A stretch of 64,000 bases of DNA from contig OZ251994.1 in the NCBI GenBank assembly GCA_965246925.1, positions 3,286,001-3,350,000 on the forward strand, given 5' to 3'. The notes beneath the pieces are model-generated. The model saw nothing but the letters and a program-made list of their open reading frames with translations, was not told the DNA's origin and did not search any database. This document shows, one piece after another, positions 61,189 through 64,000 of the stretch. This DNA is from JANPPS01 sp965246925. GTDB lineage: Bacteria > Pseudomonadota > Alphaproteobacteria > Acetobacterales > Acetobacteraceae. Every line of letters begins with the position of its first letter. Position 1 is the first letter of the stretch. The position numbers were made by a program, and so were the translations under genes.

Positions 61189-61638
61189 GATCAGACGTCG
61201 GGCGTCAGTCTTCAGACGTCAGAGAAGAAAGGTGGAAGCGGTGCCCAGGGATGTTTGGGAGTTGGACGTGTTTCGTCGGGCTTATGAACTATCCTTGGAT
61301 GTGCATCGTGTCAGTCACGGTTTTCCGAAGCTTGAGCAGTATGGTGGCATAGCCGACCAGCTGCGTCGGTCGAGCAAGTCGGTCTGTGCGCTCCTTGCGG
61401 AGGGTGTTGGCCGGCAGGTTGGATCGGACCCTGAGATGCGGCGCTATGTCGTGATGGCGCTGGGGTCTGCGGACGAAGCGAAGCTGTGGTGCCGCTACGC
61501 TGCCGATTTGGGCTACGTGAGCCCGGATCAAGCGGCGGCCTGGCAGCGTGACTACACGGAGATCGCGCGCATGCTGCAAGGCATGCGCAAATACCTGATA
61601 TCCTCTGAAGTCTGACGACTGACGTCAGACGTCTGATC
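61189..61638 (+). other. Intervening sequence (IVS) in 23S helix 45
   Basis: 450 bases sit between ACCGAAGCTGTGG and GGTAGCGGAGCGTTC, which are adjacent flanks of helix 45 in normal 23S. The ends are inverted repeats: 61189-61224 pairs with 61603-61638 in roughly 31 of 36 positions. The arms are built from GACGTC/CTGACG units. Such inserts are removed by RNase III without rejoining, and position about 1170 is a classical IVS site. The core encodes a small protein. Confidence 0.92.
61232..61615 (+). CDS. 23S rRNA intervening-sequence protein (S23/four-helix bundle family)
   Basis: This 127-residue protein (GTG at 61232), or 124 residues from the GTG at 61241, which has a better-spaced AAAGG site, matches the IVS protein family. 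The marks are WELDVFRRAYELSLDVHRVS, FPKLEQYGGIADQLRRSSKSV, LLAEGVGRQVGSDPEM, RYVVMALGSADEAKLW and ADLGYVSPDQAAAWQRDYTEIARML. It is predicted to fold as a four-helix bundle and assemble into pentamers like Avd of diversity-generating retroelements. The function is unknown. The last codons lie in the terminal inverted repeat, so the repeat is also coding. It lies inside an rRNA and would be translated only if some transcript escapes processing. Confidence 0.85.
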   Translation: MEAVPRDVWELDVFRRAYELSLDVHRVSHGFPKLEQYGGIADQLRRSSKSVCALLAEGVGRQVGSDPEMRRYVVMALGSADEAKLWCRYAADLGYVSPDQAAAWQRDYTEIARMLQGMRKYLISSEV

Positions 61639-62212
61639 GGTAGCGGAGCGTTCGGTAGGCCTGTGAAGGGAGTGGGGTGATCCCTCCTGGAGGTATCCGA
61701 AGTGCGAATGCTGACATGAGTAGCGACAAACAGGGTGAGAAACCCTGTCGCCGAAAGTCCAAGGGTTCCTGCGCAAGGTTAATCCGCGCAGGGTGAGCCG
61801 GCCCCTAAGGTGAGGGCGACAGCCGTAGCCGATGGGAACCAGATGAATATTTCTGGGCCTGCTGGAAGTGACGATCATGATATGTTGTCATCCCTTATTG
61901 GATTGGGGTGGCTTTTGGAGTGATCCGGGAAATAGCTCCAGCGTATAGACCGTACCCTAAACCGACACAGGTGGACTGGTAGAGCATACCAAGGCGCTTG
62001 AGAGAACCATACCGAAGGAACTAGGCAAATTGCTCGCGTAACTTCGGGATAAGCGAGACCCATCACTGGGCAACCAGGGGTGGGTGGCACAGAGCAGGGG
62101 GTAGCGACTGTTTAGTAAAAACACAGGGCTGTGCGAAGTCGAGAGACGACGTATACGGTCTGACGCCTGCCCGGTGCCGGAAGGTTAAGAGGAGGGGTGC
62201 AAGCTCTGAATT

Positions 62213-62303
<91 letters not shown>

Positions 62304-62557
62304 CGACTTCCCCACTGTCTCCGGTATGGGCTCAGCGAAATTGAATTCCCCGTGAAGATGCGGGGTACCCGCGGTCAGACGGAAAGACCCTATGAACCTT
62401 TACTGCAGCTTTGCAGTGGCATTAGGAGAGCACTGTGTAGGATAGGCGGGAGGCTGTGAAGCATGGGCGCTAGCTCGTGTGGAGCCATCCTTGAAATACC
62501 GCCCTGTGCGCTTCTGATGTCTAACCGCGTCCGGTCATCCCGGACCGGGACCCTGCA

Positions 62558-62589
<32 letters not shown>

Positions 62590-62731
62590 CAAAGTGTAAC
62601 GGAGGCGCGCGATGGTGGGCTCAGGCCGGTCGGACATCGGCTGCTGAGTGCAATGGCATAAGCCCGCCTGACTGCGAGAGCGACAGTTCGAGCAGAGACG
62701 AAAGTCGGCCATAGTGATCCGGTGGTCCCGC

Positions 62732-62767
<36 letters not shown>

Positions 62768-62799
62768 TAGGGATAACAGGCTGATCTCCCCCAAGAGTC

Positions 62800-62912
<113 letters not shown>

Positions 62913-63207
62913 GAACGTCGTGAGACAGTTCGGTCCCTATCTGCCGTGGGTGAAGGAGACTTGAGAGGATTTGTCCCTAGTACGAGAGGACCGGGATGAA
63001 CGCACCTCTGGTGCACCGGTTGTCGCGCCAGCGGCACAGCCGGGTAGCTATGTGCGGACAAGATAACCGCTGAAAGCATCTAAGCGGGAAACTTACCTCA
63101 AAACCAGGTCTCCCCAAGGGCCGTGATAGACCATCACGTCAATAGGCCAGATGTGAAAGCGTCGTAAGACGTGCAGCTAACTGGTCCTAATCGCCCGATA
63201 GGCTCAA

Positions 63208-63330
63208 ATCCAGACGTCAGACGCCAGTCGTCAGACATCAACCATGCACAGCAATCATCCAATCCCAGCACACTCTCACCAGAACCTCATGCGCTTCTGA
63301 CGTCTGACGTCCGAAGCCTGATGTCTGGAT
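63208..63330 (+). repeat. Inverted heptamer-type repeat enclosing the 23S-5S spacer
   Basis: The left arm 63208-63240 begins ATCCAGACGTCAGAC and the right arm 63296-63330 ends GATGTCTGGAT. Both contain GACGTC/CTGACG units and can pair imperfectly around about 55 bases. The left arm shares 18 exact bases with the hairpin at 59411. Confidence 0.8.
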
Positions 63331-63335
63331 TAGAT

Positions 63336-63453
63336 GACCTGGTGGCCATGGCGGAGGGACTACACCCGATCCCATCCCGAACTCGGACGTGAAAACCACC
63401 AGCGCCTATGATACTGCACCCCAAGGTGCGGGAAAGTCGGTCGCCGCCAGGTC
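63336..63453 (+). rRNA. rrf: 5S ribosomal RNA
   Basis: About 118 bases. The terminal stem pairs GACCTGG with CCAGGTC; the interior shows GATCCCATCCCGAACTCGG and GAAAACCACCAGCGCC, typical of alphaproteobacterial 5S. It follows the 23S-5S spacer repeat directly. Confidence 0.96.
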
Positions 63454-63504
63454 TTCCAATCCAGAACACACACACACCCCTCGCGTGCAACAACACGCCA
63501 AACC

Positions 63505-63581
<77 letters not shown>

Positions 63582-63597
63582 ACTCCACCACACACAA

Positions 63598-63625
63598 AAC
63601 GCCGGCCCCCCCAAGGGCCGGCGTT
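63598..63625. terminator. rRNA operon terminator hairpin
   Basis: AACGCCGGCCC at 63598-63608 pairs perfectly with GGGCCGGCGTT at 63615-63625 around a 6-base loop. The stem lies between tRNA-fMet and the convergent kinase gene and would work in both directions. Short A runs on the left give T runs on the opposite strand. Confidence 0.85.
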
Positions 63626-63632
63626 CGGCGCT

Positions 63633-64000
63633 TCAAACCGGCAAACGCATCCGCGCCCGCAAGCCGCCCAGCGGCGAACTCTCGAGCACGATGTCCCCGC
63701 CATGCGCCCGGGCGATATCGCGGGCGATCGTAAGTCCCAGCCCCGTCCCGCCCGCGGCCCCGGTCTCAAAAGGCCGGAACACGCTCTCACGCCGCCCCTC
63801 TTCGATGCCCGGCCCATCGTCATCGACCACGACCTGCACATTCCGGTCCTGCGGCACCACGCTCAGTTGAACCAGCCGCGCGTGCCGCCTGGCATTCTCG
63901 ACCAGGTTCGTCACCGCCCGCCGGGCCGCATCAGGCCGCAGGTTGAGCATCAGGCCACGCGGGCTATCGAGCTGAACGTCCGCCCCGGTCCGCCGGGCTG
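63633..64000 (-). CDS. Sensor histidine kinase, C-terminal ATPase domain (5' part outside the window)
   Basis: The visible 122 or so residues form the HATPase domain: the N box RRAVTNLVENARRHA, G1 VVVDDDGPGIEEGRRESVF, G2 GGTGLGLTIARDIARAHGG and a final LRARMRLPV. The frame is open to the window edge, so sensor and dimerisation domains lie beyond it. The arrangement RHARLVQLSVV between N and G1 boxes fits the EnvZ/OmpR-type kinases. The stop is 8 bases from the terminator hairpin. Confidence 0.9.
   Translation of the reverse strand, partial: ARRTGADVQLDSPRGLMLNLRPDAARRAVTNLVENARRHARLVQLSVVPQDRNVQVVVDDDGPGIEEGRRESVFRPFETGAAGGTGLGLTIARDIARAHGGDIVLESSPLGGLRARMRLPV

Noticed and set aside
61189..61638. 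Group I or group II self-splicing intron in 23S
   Set aside because: The site is helix 45, not a typical intron site. There is no intron core, the ends are simple inverted repeats and the encoded protein is of the S23 family, not a homing endonuclease or maturase.

Overview
The window is GC-rich chromosomal DNA from an alphaproteobacterium, most likely a member of the Acetobacteraceae (Rhodospirillales). I base this on the look of the 16S rRNA signature regions, on the lipid A/outer-membrane operon order, on GatCAB, and on the phosphate and topoisomerase genes. No database search was possible, so the family assignment is provisional. Almost all of the sequence is ordinary core genome; no phage, transposase or CRISPR array was seen.

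Layout. 1-3.4 kb: the 3' two thirds of dnaE, then a coupled accessory pair (a frameshifted gene resembling ADP-ribosyltransferase toxin domains, followed by a stand-alone EF-Tu domain III-like protein) and a DUF218 membrane protein. 3.4-8.9 kb (minus strand): a sugar-type ABC importer, a nucleotide-sugar epimerase-like enzyme and a gentisate dioxygenase-like cupin. 9.0-9.6 kb: a HigBA toxin-antitoxin pair with a 19-bp palindromic operator. 9.8-24 kb: the conserved run rpsB-tsf-pyrH-frr-uppS-cdsA-dxr-rseP-bamA-skp-lpxD-fabZ-lpxA-lpxI, which links translation, isoprenoids, phospholipid, outer-membrane assembly and lipid A. It is followed by a glyoxalase and a YcjX/YcjF-like pair. 26-31 kb: a His-rich small protein, ruvX, gatCAB and a metallo-beta-lactamase-fold hydrolase. 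31-43 kb: an OxlT-like transporter, a GST, tRNA-Ser, a lone receiver protein, a glycosyltransferase/PIG-L deacetylase/acyl-CoA dehydrogenase group, an RND efflux pump with its adaptor, a lytic transglycosylase and an N-formylglutamate amidohydrolase-like gene. 43-49 kb: tRNA-Val and pstSCAB-phoU-phoB. 49-57 kb: a lysophospholipase-like hydrolase, an aminotransferase, parE, dps, an MFS exporter, 3-hydroxybutyrate dehydrogenase and a UDP-glucuronate epimerase-like gene.

57.2-63.6 kb: a complete rRNA operon (16S, tRNA-Ile, tRNA-Ala, 23S, 5S, initiator tRNA). This is the most unusual part. Its 23S gene carries a 450-nt intervening sequence in helix 45 that encodes an S23-type four-helix-bundle protein. 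The intervening sequence is bounded by inverted repeats made from a CTGACGT-type heptamer. The same heptamer family builds hairpins in both arms of the 16S-tRNA spacers and in the 23S-5S spacer, so one repeat family marks four places in the transcript that flank processing sites. There is also a 5'-half duplicate of tRNA-Ala, and the two spacer tRNAs lack an encoded CCA, while the other three tRNAs in the window have one. A sensor histidine kinase is cut by the right edge.
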